Assembly (NCBI RefSeq): GCF_019331735.1
Contig: NZ_JAHBBH010000004.1
Span: 1-64,000, forward strand
Direction of reading: 5' to 3'
Length of the DNA stretch: 64,000 nt
DNA from: Bifidobacterium miconis
Lineage (GTDB): Bacteria; Actinomycetota; Actinomycetes; Actinomycetales; Bifidobacteriaceae
Under the pieces are notes generated by a model, which was given only the letters and a program-made list of their open reading frames with translations, did not search any database and was not told the DNA's origin. How positions within the stretch are numbered: the first letter of the stretch is position 1; each line of letters starts with the position of its first letter. Shown here piece after piece: positions 17,410 through 29,519 of the stretch. Made by a program: the position numbers and the translations under genes.

Positions 17410-17688
17410 ATGACAAACGAAGCACAACTCATCAAAGCATTGAATCGACTAGCCTCAGCAATTGAGAACTTCACCGACATGTATCGGCGTCTTAACGACG
17501 CGATATACGAAAACGACATCGAAGCCGCAGCAGCACTCCATGTCAGCCGCGGTTTCTTCCACACCTACTATGCTCAGCAGATCGGAGACAAGCAGGGCAA
17601 TTCCCGGACGTATCTGAAATCCGATCTAATGGAACGTAAGGAACAGGTCCGCATGGAATCAACCGGAAGACATTACGGAGATGACTGA
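17410..17688 (+). CDS. Small protein with excisionase-like helix-turn-helix, accessory region
   Basis: 92 residues with AAGGA seven bases before the ATG. It is markedly lower in GC than its neighbours. The second half (AAAALHVSRGFFHTYYAQQIG ... NSRTYLKSDLMER) resembles the short winged helix of excisionase/MerR-like DNA-binding proteins, in which a helix-turn-helix is followed by an R-Y-x-x-S-D-L strand. The first half is helical. Lying just behind a tRNA gene with foreign base composition, it may be a leftover control gene of an integrated element; no integrase is visible nearby. The domain assignment is tentative. Confidence 0.6.
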   Translation: MTNEAQLIKALNRLASAIENFTDMYRRLNDAIYENDIEAAAALHVSRGFFHTYYAQQIGDKQGNSRTYLKSDLMERKEQVRMESTGRHYGDD

Positions 17689-17697
17689 AATCTCTGC

Positions 17698-17727
17698 GCC
17701 GAGACGCTGGCGGGTTCTCGGCCTTCT
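17698..17727 (+). terminator. Weak hairpin after the 92-residue gene
   Basis: GCCGAGA (17698-17704) pairs with TCTCGGC (17716-17722) around an 11-base loop and is followed by CTTCT. A modest terminator candidate ten bases beyond the stop codon. Confidence 0.4.
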
Positions 17728-17735
17728 CGGTTGAA

Positions 17736-17980
17736 TGTGGGCATGGACCGACCATTATCCTGCCCGTCCGCGGGATCGTGGGCATGGACCGACCATGTAC
17801 GGGTTCGAAACGGGTTCTTTGTGGCCGGTTCATGCCCACGTTCGTCTGCGTGTACCGTCTATGCCCACGAATCGGGCCGCGTCATGTACCGGTTATACCC
17901 ACGATCGGCTTCCGACGGCGGCCGGTGGCGCCCATTCGTCACCGGCCGCCGTGGGCAAATGTCCCGTACACGCCCACAAC
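17736..17980. repeat. Cluster of GTGGGCAT-type motifs in both orientations
   Basis: Seven related motifs occur in 245 bases. CGTGGGCATGGACCG-like copies are at 17736-17750 and 17777-17791; together with the following bases they form a 19-bp direct repeat, 41 bases apart. Inverted copies lie at 17826-17840, 17855-17869 and 17889-17903. Shorter matches are at 17950-17964 and 17966-17980. Spacing is irregular (about 20-60 bases), and there is no coding frame with a ribosome site. The function is unknown; it could be a binding-site cluster or decayed repeat DNA. Confidence 0.55.
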
Positions 17981-18115
17981 CCTTACAACCGGGCGCGAAA
18001 AGGAACGACCTCCACACAACAAGTCGCTGCGATGGCGGCCTCCAGCATGCGAGATTCCGCATACGTCCATCGGCGACGCCGACGCGTCGCGACGTCCCGA
18101 ACCAAACCGGCCGAC

Positions 18116-18265
18116 AGCCCCCTCAGGCAGGCCGGGCCGACAAGCAAACGCCGGGGGCGTTTGTAGACGAGGAGCGAGCGACAGCGAGCTGACGACACAG
18201 TCGGCCAAAGGCCGTCCGTCATTGCAGGACGCCGAGGCTCCGCCAGCATTACGGCGCGTCGCAGG
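18116..18265. repeat. Bifidobacterial-type intergenic repeat with nested hairpins (copy 1)
   Basis: Contains a CAAACG...CGTTTG hairpin (AAGCAAACGCCGGGGGCGTTTG), a GGAGCGAGCGACAGCGAGC stretch, GGCC-AAA-GGCC and the terminal GGACGCCGAGGCTCCGCCAGC. The same modules appear at 52802-53022, and the GGCTCCGCCAGC end recurs at 29401 (reverse) and 50821. The gap 17981-18409 otherwise shows nothing coding. Confidence 0.6.
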
Positions 18266-18409
18266 AGCCGCGACGCTGCAACATGCCGCCAATATAGCGG
18301 GCTATCGGGGTTTGTTATATGCGGGTTCTTGTGTCGCGCGGCGTTCTGTGGTTTCATGGTTGGCACGGCGGAGGGGAAGATGCGCCGGAACCACTGACAG
18401 GGGGCAACG

Positions 18410-18559
18410 ATGGTGTATACGACGCTTGATTTTGCGGAGACGTATCTGATCAAAACGGAGGTGCGCAGGATCGAGGACTACCGGCCGCGGCCGGACGCCG
18501 ACGATCCGGCCCGACAAACGTCATTCGACGCGCTCGCCGGGCATTCGCTCGACGGCTGA
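18410..18559 (+). CDS. Possible small hypothetical protein (49 residues)
   Basis: ATG at 18410 is preceded by AGGGGG seven bases upstream, and the frame closes with TGA at 18557-18559. The product begins MVYTTLDFAETYLIKTE and is acidic and Arg-rich, with no recognisable domain or membrane segment. It is the only ribosome-site-led frame in 17.7-18.8 kb. It may be a genuine accessory small protein or a decayed fragment. After it, 18560-18813 holds nothing recognisable. Confidence 0.4.
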   Translation: MVYTTLDFAETYLIKTEVRRIEDYRPRPDADDPARQTSFDALAGHSLDG

Positions 18560-18813
18560 CATTCAGACGGCAGCCATTCGTCCGCCCGACTGGCAGGACA
18601 CGAGACATGCTCATGCGCGTTCGGGCAACGTGCCGGTCGGAAGTGCATGCCACTCATTCGGTCGGAACTGGTTGGAACCGGTCGGACCGAGACGCCCGCG
18701 GCCACAACCCGGGGGACGCCTGCGACCGTGACTCATGCCCGTTGCTCATGCCCGCCGCGCATGCCTCCGCCCGCTATGATGGAAGCCATTGACCCACTAC
18801 CAATGGAGGCGGC

Positions 18814-19977
18814 ATGGCAGTCATCACCGATCCCAACGGCAATACCGGCAGCAATGGCAACAACGGCAACGTCCCCGGCAGCGCTTCGGACGCCGCGGCG
18901 AGCGCGAGCCCCGCGCAGCCGGCGTTCGATCCGGCGCTCGCGGAGCGATTCACCTACTGGACCGAAATCGACGGCGATCTGGACATGCCCGGACTGTCAC
19001 CGGAACGCGCGCGGGCGTTCCGCGAGAATCGCTATCAGACCGCGCTGTTCGACCTGCCGCGATCCGAATACTGGCGTGATCCGGACAACGTGGACGCGAT
19101 CTGCGACATCGCGTACTTGCCGGACGGCGGCACGGACCGCGCGGCCGGACAGTGCCGCGGCCATCTGCTCGACATCTACCTGCCGCACGAGGCGACGGTG
19201 CGCGGCGGACACACGACGCCCGTGTACGTCGACATCCACGGCGGCGGCTTCACGTACGGGTACAAGGAGCTCAACCGCAATTTCAACACGCATCTGGCGT
19301 CGCGCGGATTCGCAGTGGTGTCGCTCAACTACCGCCCCGCGCCGCAGACCGGGCTCAAGGGGCAGCTGGCCGACGTACAGGCGGCGTTGCGCTGGCTGCG
19401 CGCGCACTTGGGCGAGTATCCGGTCGATCCGAACGCCGTGTTCGTCACCGGAGACTCGGCGGGCGGCGCGCTCGCGCTGCTCACGCTGGCGATCGAAAAC
19501 AGCGCTGATGCGGCGCACGCGTTCGGCATTGCGGAACCGTCCGGCATGAGGTTCGCCGGCGGCGCGCTGGTGTGCGGCGTATACTCGCTCGCCTCCCCCG
19601 CCGCGGTCGAACGCGCGGGCGCGACCGGCGCCGGCTATGATCCGGACAAGCGGCTCATGCTCGACCGGATGCTCGGCGAGGAGTTCTTCGACGGGCTCGA
19701 CGCCGCCGATCCGACGTATCTGACGGCCGAGGACATCGTGAGCCGCGTCGATCTGCCGCCGCTGTTCATTCTCACGTCCAGCGACGATTTCCTCGAGGCG
19801 GATGCGCTCGCGTTGGCGACCGCATTGTCGCGCAAGGGCGCCGACTTCGAGCTGTCCGACCGCAAGGTCGCGCGTCACGAGACGCTCGGCCACGTCTACC
19901 CGGTCGGCATGACGTGGCTGGACGAAAGCCAGCGCGCGCTCGACGACATCGCCCGGTTCTCGTTCGACCGCTGCTGA
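18814..19977 (+). CDS. Alpha/beta-hydrolase esterase, hormone-sensitive-lipase type
   Basis: 387 residues. The oxyanion-hole motif HGGGF (near 145) and nucleophile elbow GDSAGG (near 212) are those of HSL-family carboxylesterases. The Asp lies in ILTSSDDFLEAD and the His in HETLGHVYPVG near the C-terminus, giving a complete Ser-Asp-His triad. A Gly/Asn/Ser/Ala-rich N-terminal tail of ~40 residues is not part of the fold. There is no signal peptide. The natural ester substrate is unknown. GGAGGC lies five bases upstream of the ATG. It appears to be a single-gene unit converging on the HAD gene. Confidence 0.85.
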   Translation: MAVITDPNGNTGSNGNNGNVPGSASDAAASASPAQPAFDPALAERFTYWTEIDGDLDMPGLSPERARAFRENRYQTALFDLPRSEYWRDPDNVDAICDIAYLPDGGTDRAAGQCRGHLLDIYLPHEATVRGGHTTPVYVDIHGGGFTYGYKELNRNFNTHLASRGFAVVSLNYRPAPQTGLKGQLADVQAALRWLRAHLGEYPVDPNAVFVTGDSAGGALALLTLAIENSADAAHAFGIAEPSGMRFAGGALVCGVYSLASPAAVERAGATGAGYDPDKRLMLDRMLGEEFFDGLDAADPTYLTAEDIVSRVDLPPLFILTSSDDFLEADALALATALSRKGADFELSDRKVARHETLGHVYPVGMTWLDESQRALDDIARFSFDRC

Positions 19978-20075
19978 GCACCCGCTGCTGAGAGCCCGTT
20001 GCGAAACGCCGCCGCGCGTCGGGAAACCGAAAACCGTTCAATCGTCGCCCCCGCCGCCCGGCCGGCGTCACAAGA

Positions 20076-20942
20076 TCAGTTCGCGCCCGCCGTGCCGACT
20101 GCGGCCGACGATGCGCGCGCGGCAAGCACCGCGTCGATGACCGCGGCGACGCCCCGGTCGTTGTTGCTGGGCGCCAGCCAGCCGGCATGCGCGTGCATGT
20201 GCTCCTCGGCGTTCGCGACCACGTAGCCGTGGCCGGCCTCCTCGAGCATCTGCACGTCGTTGTATGTGTCGCCGAGCGCGCACGCGTCCGCGATGTCCAC
20301 GCCGAGATGCTCGCACAGGCGGGCCAGACCCGATCCCTTGTCCACGCCGGGATTCATCATGTCGATCCACATCTTGCCGGCGTTCGTCACCGTGTAGCGG
20401 TCCGACCAGGCGTCCCGATAGGTGTCGCGGTACACCTCCTCGGAATCGTTGCCGGGGAAGAACACGGTGTACTTGTTCACGTCGCGGTCGAGCGTGGTCA
20501 GATCGTCCATGTAGACGATCTTTTTGTAGAACGTGCGGAAGTACTCGTCGTAGCGTTCGTCGCACGAGCGGATGTAGCAGGCGTCGATGCCGCAGACCGT
20601 CGGGCAACCGCGTCCGTCGTCGAGCGTGTATCGGATCATCCGCTGGTATTCGTCGACGGGGATGAGGCTTTCGTAGATGAGCTCGCCGCGGCAGTAGATC
20701 GCCGCGCCGTTGTCCGACATGAGCGCCATGTGCCGGTCGAGTCCGGGGAACATGTCGGCCAGTGTGTAGTTCGGCCGGCCGCTCGCCGCGCAGAACGTGA
20801 CGCCCGCCGCATCGAGCGCGCGGATGCGATCGGCCATATGCGGCGGCATCGTGCCGTCGTCGGCGAGCAGCGTGCAGTCTATATCGCTCGCGATGAGCGC
20901 GATCCGGCCCAGATTGGCGTCCTCGGTGAAATTCGGCAGCAT
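20076..20942 (-). CDS. HAD-superfamily (Cof-type) phosphatase
   Basis: 288 residues from ATG 20942, chosen for the GGAAGGAG upstream; longer frames read through low-complexity DNA. Motif I is ASDIDCTLL (DxDxT), motif II lies in FCAASGRPN, and motif IV is GDTYNDVQML. A C2-type cap lies between them, as in Cof/YidA sugar-phosphate phosphatases. The substrate is not deducible. The Ala/Gly-rich C-terminal tail is nonconserved in character. Confidence 0.88.
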   Translation of the reverse strand: MLPNFTEDANLGRIALIASDIDCTLLADDGTMPPHMADRIRALDAAGVTFCAASGRPNYTLADMFPGLDRHMALMSDNGAAIYCRGELIYESLIPVDEYQRMIRYTLDDGRGCPTVCGIDACYIRSCDERYDEYFRTFYKKIVYMDDLTTLDRDVNKYTVFFPGNDSEEVYRDTYRDAWSDRYTVTNAGKMWIDMMNPGVDKGSGLARLCEHLGVDIADACALGDTYNDVQMLEEAGHGYVVANAEEHMHAHAGWLAPSNNDRGVAAVIDAVLAARASSAAVGTAGAN

Positions 20943-21020
20943 ATGTACGGCTCCTTCCCGCCTCGTTTCCATACATCCGCGTGACCATACTCTAACGTAT
21001 GACGTCGTATTCCGCCGCAT

Positions 21021-21060
21021 GCCGCCGCCTGCAGCCGCCTGCAGCCGCCTGCAGCCGTTT
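21021..21060. repeat. Tandem 10-bp repeat (GCAGCCGCCT)
   Basis: Four units (the last diverged) between the HAD gene and ettA. The gap 20943-21249 otherwise holds only the ettA leader, which is AT-richer just before the AAGGAG at ~21235. No further gene is seen. Confidence 0.6.
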
Positions 21061-21249
21061 GCGGCGCACACCGCCCGGCGCCCCCGCACCCCTTGGCATT
21101 CCAGCCCTTCCGATACCATGGTGGGCGGTGGTTTGGCATGACGTCGACCGCTATGCGGACGGGACCGACAACGACGCCGCATGGGGCGGCCGACCTGAGC
21201 AAACCTGAGAACTGCGGAATTTCAACCTTTGTTTAAGGAGTAACTGCAA

Positions 21250-22926
<1,677 letters not shown>

Positions 22927-22942
22927 GATGAACACGCGCAGC

Positions 22943-23092
22943 GAATCGTTCTCAATAAGAAAACTGCGAACCTGACATAGCGTCAATCGCACATCACGAT
23001 CGGGCGGAACCTTGGTATACCGGGGTTCCGCCCGATGTGCGTTTGTGAGCAAATGTGCGTTTGACTCGCACTTTTCTTAATGAGAACGGTTC
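22943..23092. repeat. 150-bp element with 27-bp terminal inverted repeats (MITE-like) including a terminator hairpin
   Basis: The outer arms 22943-22969 and 23066-23092 are complementary at 24 of 27 positions and AT-rich. Inside sits a GC-rich hairpin, ATCGGGCGGAACC (22999-23011) with its complement (23024-23036). No target-site duplication is obvious at the ends. It lies 17 bases after the ettA stop, so it may also terminate ettA. The rest of the gap to 23257 shows nothing coding. Confidence 0.6.
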
Positions 23093-23257
23093 GATGTACG
23101 CCCGGTCATGCGCCCCGCCTCTCATCCCGCCGCGCCAGCCGCCACAATTCACCTGCGCCTTACCCGCGCCTTACGCTCGTTACAAAACTCCCCGCCGCTC
23201 TTTACCTCGAGCGGATAAACTGCACACCAGTCACAGTCAAGAGGCAGGAGCAACACG

Positions 23258-24163
23258 ATGACGAAGTCGGATACACTGACACCGCTGGAACGTCTGGTGA
23301 AGGTGCTGCGGTTGGGGGAACCGTCCGAATACCGCGGACACTCGTATATCAACGGCGAAAGCCTGTACTTCCCGACGGGCCGCGTCTACGGCGGTCAGGT
23401 GATCGCGCAGTCGCTGGTCGCCGCGTCGAAGACGGTCGATCCGGCGCGCCTGCCGCATTCGATCCACGGCTATTTCATCGCGGCCGGCGACATCCGGCAG
23501 GATCTGCTGTTCGACGTGGAGAAGCTGCGCGACGGCCGTTCGTTTTCGGCCCGCCGCGTGAACGTCACACAGTCGGAGGGCCCGATCCTGACCGCGATCG
23601 CCAGTTTCCAGATCGCCGGACAGTCGGGCGTGGAGTTCGCCGACCCGATGCCGTCCGACGTGCCTGACCCGGAAACGCTGCAAAGCGCGAAGGAGCTCAT
23701 GGAGCCGTACGCCGACCAGTCGCCGTTCGCGAAGTTCTATGCGAAGAAGTCGCCGTTCGACATCCGTCACGTCACGCAGACGATCATGTTCGGCGCGGAC
23801 AAGGAGAGCGCCGCGCATGATTCCGGCAAGCAGATGGTGTGGATGAAGGCCGACGGCACGGTCGACGTGCCGCAGGTGATGCACCGCGCGATGCTGGCGC
23901 TCGGCTGCGATCAGGTGATGATGGAGCCGGTGCTGCGCCGCGCCGGCCTGAGCATTTCGACGCCGGGCATTTCGTACGCGTCGATCGACCATTCGATGTG
24001 GTGGTATCGCGACGTGGACATCAACCAGTGGCATCTGTACGTGCAGGATACGCCGACCGCCGCGCACGGCCGCGGTCTCGGCGTCGCGAAGGTCTATTCG
24101 CAGGACGGCGAGCTGGTCGCCGCCATGGCCCAGGAAGCCATGATCCGCGTCCCCCAGCAGTGA
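23258..24163 (+). CDS. tesB: Acyl-CoA thioesterase II
   Basis: 301 residues with two hotdog domains in one chain. The N-terminal half has VYGGQVIAQSLVAA and HSIHGYFIAAGD. The C-terminal half carries the likely catalytic Asp in YASIDHSMWWYRD, the Ser/Thr region DTPTAAHGRG, and the Gln in MAQEAMIRV, matching the Asp-Thr-Gln triad of TesB. It hydrolyses acyl-CoA to fatty acid and CoA. AGGAGCAACACG precedes the ATG. It converges with the DUF3180 gene. Confidence 0.93.
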   Translation: MTKSDTLTPLERLVKVLRLGEPSEYRGHSYINGESLYFPTGRVYGGQVIAQSLVAASKTVDPARLPHSIHGYFIAAGDIRQDLLFDVEKLRDGRSFSARRVNVTQSEGPILTAIASFQIAGQSGVEFADPMPSDVPDPETLQSAKELMEPYADQSPFAKFYAKKSPFDIRHVTQTIMFGADKESAAHDSGKQMVWMKADGTVDVPQVMHRAMLALGCDQVMMEPVLRRAGLSISTPGISYASIDHSMWWYRDVDINQWHLYVQDTPTAAHGRGLGVAKVYSQDGELVAAMAQEAMIRVPQQ

Positions 24164-24178
24164 CGTCGCACCAATCAA

Positions 24179-24718
24179 TCAGTGCCGCGTCTTGACGGCG
24201 GCGGGGGCCACGTTGCGACGGGGCTGCGCGGCCTTCATCTTCTCGCTTTCCGGACCGTCCATCGGCGGCAGCTGGCACAGCCACTCCCCCGCAATGCCGA
24301 TGATCATGTCGATCAGGCACGCCGCGCACGCGATCGCGCATTCGAGCACGGCCTGCGAATAGTAGGCGGCCTCCAGGTGCGAGACGCTGAGCAGGATCTG
24401 CCCGCCGTACCATCCGGTGAGCGCCGCGCCGACCAATCCGAGCGACTTGGCGAGCACGAGCGTGGACACGGCCTTCTGCGGGTCCAATGGCTTGAGTTCG
24501 GCGCGTTTGCGCGGGTCGGTGGTGGCGTACTTGTGCACCTGCAGCGCCATGACGAGCACGGTCGCGCCGATGAGCAGCAGCAGCGCGGAGATGAACCACG
24601 GCACGCCGAGCAGCGCGAGACCGGACACCTCGTCGTATTTGGCGAGCAGCATGCCGCCGAACAGGCCGCAGATCATCGCGACGAGGTAGTACCACCACGG
24701 GGTGCGACGTGCCTTCAT
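24179..24718 (-). CDS. DUF3180 membrane protein (folK neighbour)
   Basis: 179 residues starting MKARRTPWWYYLVAMICGLFGG. It has four hydrophobic segments (residues ~9-30, 38-57, 85-105 and 115-135), and a cytoplasmic charged C-terminus. The RRTPWWYY start and the position directly after folK are characteristic of actinobacterial DUF3180. The function is unknown; the constant link to folK suggests a role in, or simple co-expression with, pterin metabolism. It overlaps the upstream gene by ATGA, so translation is coupled. Confidence 0.85.
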   Translation of the reverse strand: MKARRTPWWYYLVAMICGLFGGMLLAKYDEVSGLALLGVPWFISALLLLIGATVLVMALQVHKYATTDPRKRAELKPLDPQKAVSTLVLAKSLGLVGAALTGWYGGQILLSVSHLEAAYYSQAVLECAIACAACLIDMIIGIAGEWLCQLPPMDGPESEKMKAAQPRRNVAPAAVKTRH

Positions 24719-25518
24719 AAGGTTCCTCCGATGATCCAGTTGTCCGACAGGAGCCCCACGCGTCCGGCGTCGGGGGCCATGGCGAGCAGGAACGACACCG
24801 GATCCTTGCCGAGACGGGCTTCGGGATCCATGTCCATCCACGGGGCGAGCACGGCGGCGTGTTCGCGCGCGCTCGGCCACGGCACGCGGCAGTCAGGTTC
24901 GTCGCTGGTCACGCCGGGCATGTCCACGAGATCGAGGTCGACGTCGCCGCCGAGCGACGATTCAATGGAACCGAGCGTCGCGACGAGCTGGCGTGCGGCG
25001 AGTTTCGTGGTGATCTGCATGACGGCGGCCATCGCGTCCGGCCCGTCGACGTTGCTGACGTGGTACAGCGGCGAGATGCCGTCGACCTGATTGCCGGGGA
25101 TGCCGTCAAGCGCGACGATCGCCGATCGGAACAGCCGTTCCGCGTCGGTGGACGTGCTGTCCATCGAAATGACGGCCGTGCGGAACGTCGCGTCGCCGAC
25201 GCCGACCGCGTCGCCGAGCGCGTGGTCGCCGGGATGCCGATCATCGGCGGACGAACGTTCGCCGAACGTCGCAGGACCGTCGCCGAACGACGATTGGACG
25301 GCGTCTTCGCGCGCATCGGAGTCCGCGTCGGCATCGGTACTGCCGCCGGGCACGACGCTGACGCGCACCCGTGCTCCGGACAGCATCGTCTCGACGTGCG
25401 GATCGTCGCAGTGCACGATGACGTCGACGTGCGCATGGTCGCGCAGCAGCGCGAGCGTCTCCTCGTCAAGGTCATCGGCGTCGACGCGCAGCGTCACGTC
25501 GGTCGCGGTTATCTTCAT
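24715..25518 (-). CDS. Degenerate HPPK (FolK)-like protein
   Basis: 267 residues from ATG 25518 (AAGGAA upstream). Residues ~115-267 follow the fold order of 6-hydroxymethyl-7,8-dihydropterin pyrophosphokinase: FRSAIVALDGIPGNQVDGISPLYHVSNVDGPD resembles the region after the first loop, VDLDLVD the metal-binding Asp pair, and VPWPSAREHAAVLAPWMDMDPEA the C-terminal motif. Substrate-binding signatures are damaged: the GSNLGD loop reads DSTSTD, and the Arg of the RxxDLDLL signature is Gly. The N-terminal ~110 residues are Asp/Ser-rich and unlike dihydroneopterin aldolase. It was probably once FolK, and catalysis is now doubtful. folE, folP and folB, which usually lie upstream, are absent. Confidence 0.65.
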   Translation of the reverse strand: MKITATDVTLRVDADDLDEETLALLRDHAHVDVIVHCDDPHVETMLSGARVRVSVVPGGSTDADADSDAREDAVQSSFGDGPATFGERSSADDRHPGDHALGDAVGVGDATFRTAVISMDSTSTDAERLFRSAIVALDGIPGNQVDGISPLYHVSNVDGPDAMAAVMQITTKLAARQLVATLGSIESSLGGDVDLDLVDMPGVTSDEPDCRVPWPSAREHAAVLAPWMDMDPEARLGKDPVSFLLAMAPDAGRVGLLSDNWIIGGTL

Positions 25519-25574
25519 AAGCAATCGTTCCTTCCCGGTCCGTCAGGCCAACGACCCCGGCCAAAGCCTCGCAT

Positions 25575-25615
25575 AAAAACGGCGAGGGACATGTCACGTG
25601 CCTGACATGCCCCTC
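25575..25615 (-). terminator. Intrinsic terminator of ftsH
   Basis: The 13-bp arms GAGGGACATGTCA (25584-25596) and TGACATGCCCCTC (25603-25615) pair with one wobble. Five Ts follow on the minus strand (25579-25575). It separates ftsH from the HPPK-like gene, where folE-folP-folB lie in other actinobacteria. Confidence 0.8.
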
Positions 25616-25650
25616 ACTGTTCGTTCATATCATCAGCGGTTGCGAACCGA

Positions 25651-27731
<2,081 letters not shown>

Positions 27732-27735
<4 letters not shown>

Positions 27736-28295
27736 GCATTGTCTCCTTGATACACTGCGGGCTTGAGCACTGCGATCGAATCGAGGTTGCGGTAGCGCTC
27801 GTCATAGTCGAGTCCGAATCCGACGACGAATTCGTCGGGAATCTCATAGCCGTGGTATTTCACGTCGACGTCGACCTCGCGACGGGACGGCTTCTCGAGC
27901 AGCGCGAAGATCTCGACCGAGGCGGTGCCGCGCCGCTTGAGCTCGTCGACCAGCCATGCGAGCGTGCGCCCGGAGTCGATGATGTCTTCGACGATGAGCA
28001 CGTGGCGTCCGCGCACGTCGGTGGACAGGTCCTGTCGAATCGTGACCTCGCCGCTCGACACGGTGCCCGAGCCGTAGCTGGACAGGCTCATGAAGTCGAG
28101 CTGGACGGGGATGCTCATCGCCTGCGAGAACGCGGCGATCGTGTTCACGGCCCCCTTGAGCACCGCGATCAGCAGCGGGTTCTTGTCGCGGTAGTCGTCG
28201 CTCGCCTGCGCGGCGACCTCGCGTATTTTCTCGTCGATCCGTTCTTTGCTGACCAGCTCGTGGTCGATATCATTGTGCACATCAGCGATTCGCAT
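27732..28295 (-). CDS. hpt: Hypoxanthine phosphoribosyltransferase
   Basis: 187 residues from ATG 28295 (an alternative ATG lies three codons upstream). The PRPP-binding signature VLIVEDIIDSGRTL (near residue 99-112) and the LIAVLKGAV pyrophosphate loop are intact, as is the EIPDEFVVGFGLDY purine-binding segment. It salvages hypoxanthine and guanine to nucleotides. It overlaps tilS upstream by 14 bases and ftsH downstream by 4. Confidence 0.95.
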
Positions 28296-29373
28296 GCCCA
28301 CCATCTTGGCACACGCGAATGACGTGTTTCTGACGAAATACTGAATAACCTCTGGAAAGTTGCACAGCGGACTGGCCGTGCCAGTCGGCCACGAGACGGT
28401 CGACGGATTCGATCTGACGGGCGGTGGCCGGCACCCCCGCGGAGGCCAGACCGTGGGCGATGACGCGCGCGCGGATCGCGGGATGCTCGGCTTCAAGCGC
28501 CCTGACGGACCATCGCAGCACGTCGCCGGCAGGGTCGAGCCTCGCACGGGCGGCCGCGGCGTCCGCCTGCATGTCCATATATTCCTTGTCGCGGCGGACG
28601 GGGCGCGCCCCTTCGGCCAGATGCGCGACGATATCTCGTCCGGCGAAATCCTCAAGGAACGGGATCAGCCCGTGGCGAATGCGCGACCGCAGCGGCAGCG
28701 CGGCACCAAGGGATTCGGTCGGGAATGCGGCGTCCCCATTGGTCGGATCATCCCACCATGCAAGGCCCAGATCCTCGCAGATGCCGGTGGTGTCGGCGCG
28801 CGTGAGCCCGAGCAGCGGACGCGCGTAACGCACGCCGTCGCGCGCGAACACGGCGGGCATGCCGGCGAGCGCGTCGACGCCGGCGGATCGCAGCAATCCG
28901 ATGAGCACGGTTTCGGCCTGATCGTTCTTCGTGTGCGCAAGCAATACGACGCGCGCGTCCCGTTCCCGGGCGATGGCGGCGAGGGCCGCGTATCGCGCGT
29001 CGCGCGCGGCGGCCTCTGCTCCCCTGCCGTCGTCGACGACGTCGACGCGACGCACGATGACCGGGTCGAGTCCGAGCGTGCGGCAGCGGCCGGCGGCCTC
29101 ATCGGCGATCCGGTCCGAGTCGGCCTGCATGCCGTGATCGACGATCGCCGCGCCGCAGCGCACGCCGAGCGTCGCGCACACGGTCCGGGCGAGCGCGGCC
29201 AGGGCGATCGAATCGCGCCCGCCGGAGCAGGCGACGAGCACGAGCGGCGCGTCCGCGTCGGGCTCGTGCTCCCCGTGCCGGGTGAACCGCTCGTCCTGCA
29301 CGCCGATGCCGAGCTCTGCGAGCGTGGCGCGCACGGCCCCGATCCCGGCCTTCATCCTTCCCGAATACGCCAT
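28282..29373 (-). CDS. tilS: tRNA(Ile)-lysidine synthase
   Basis: 363 residues. The N-terminal PP-loop ATPase motif ACSGGRDSIALA (SGGxDS, near residue 50) and the downstream LAHTKNDQAETVLIGLLRSAG are characteristic of TilS. It puts lysidine on the CAT anticodon of tRNA-Ile2 so that AUA is read. A shorter C-terminal domain follows the catalytic half. In actinobacteria tilS and hpt are adjacent, as here. Confidence 0.94.
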   Translation of the reverse strand: MAYSGRMKAGIGAVRATLAELGIGVQDERFTRHGEHEPDADAPLVLVACSGGRDSIALAALARTVCATLGVRCGAAIVDHGMQADSDRIADEAAGRCRTLGLDPVIVRRVDVVDDGRGAEAAARDARYAALAAIARERDARVVLLAHTKNDQAETVLIGLLRSAGVDALAGMPAVFARDGVRYARPLLGLTRADTTGICEDLGLAWWDDPTNGDAAFPTESLGAALPLRSRIRHGLIPFLEDFAGRDIVAHLAEGARPVRRDKEYMDMQADAAAARARLDPAGDVLRWSVRALEAEHPAIRARVIAHGLASAGVPATARQIESVDRLVADWHGQSAVQLSRGYSVFRQKHVIRVCQDGGHANR

Positions 29374-29400
29374 ATTCTTTCCTTGTCGTTCGACGCCTTA

Positions 29401-29515
29401 CGATGCTGGCGGAGCCTCGGCTCCCTCGGCTGAGGGAGCTGTCAGCCGACAGGCTGACTGAGGGAGTGTCACGGCCGCAAGGCCGCCAACAACACAGCGT
29501 CGCGCGCAGCGCGAT
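29401..29515. repeat. REP-like intergenic repeat (copy 2)
   Basis: The segment GCTGGCGGAGCCTCGG, then CTCCCTCGGCTGAGGGAG, then CTGTCAGCCGACAGGCTGAC, then a GGCCGCAAGGCC hairpin. It is the reverse-orientation relative of the copy at 50821-50886. It fills the gap between dacB and tilS and probably folds in the tilS/dacB transcript. Confidence 0.7.
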
Positions 29516-29519
29516 TCCA

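Noticed and set aside
17736-17980. Possible CRISPR array
   Set aside because: Repeats are about 15 bases, degenerate, in both orientations and irregularly spaced; no cas genes are nearby.
17731-18449. Overlapping open frames of 140-220 codons in the repeat-rich region
   Set aside because: They run through repeats and palindromes in several frames at once, have no ribosome site and show no domain.
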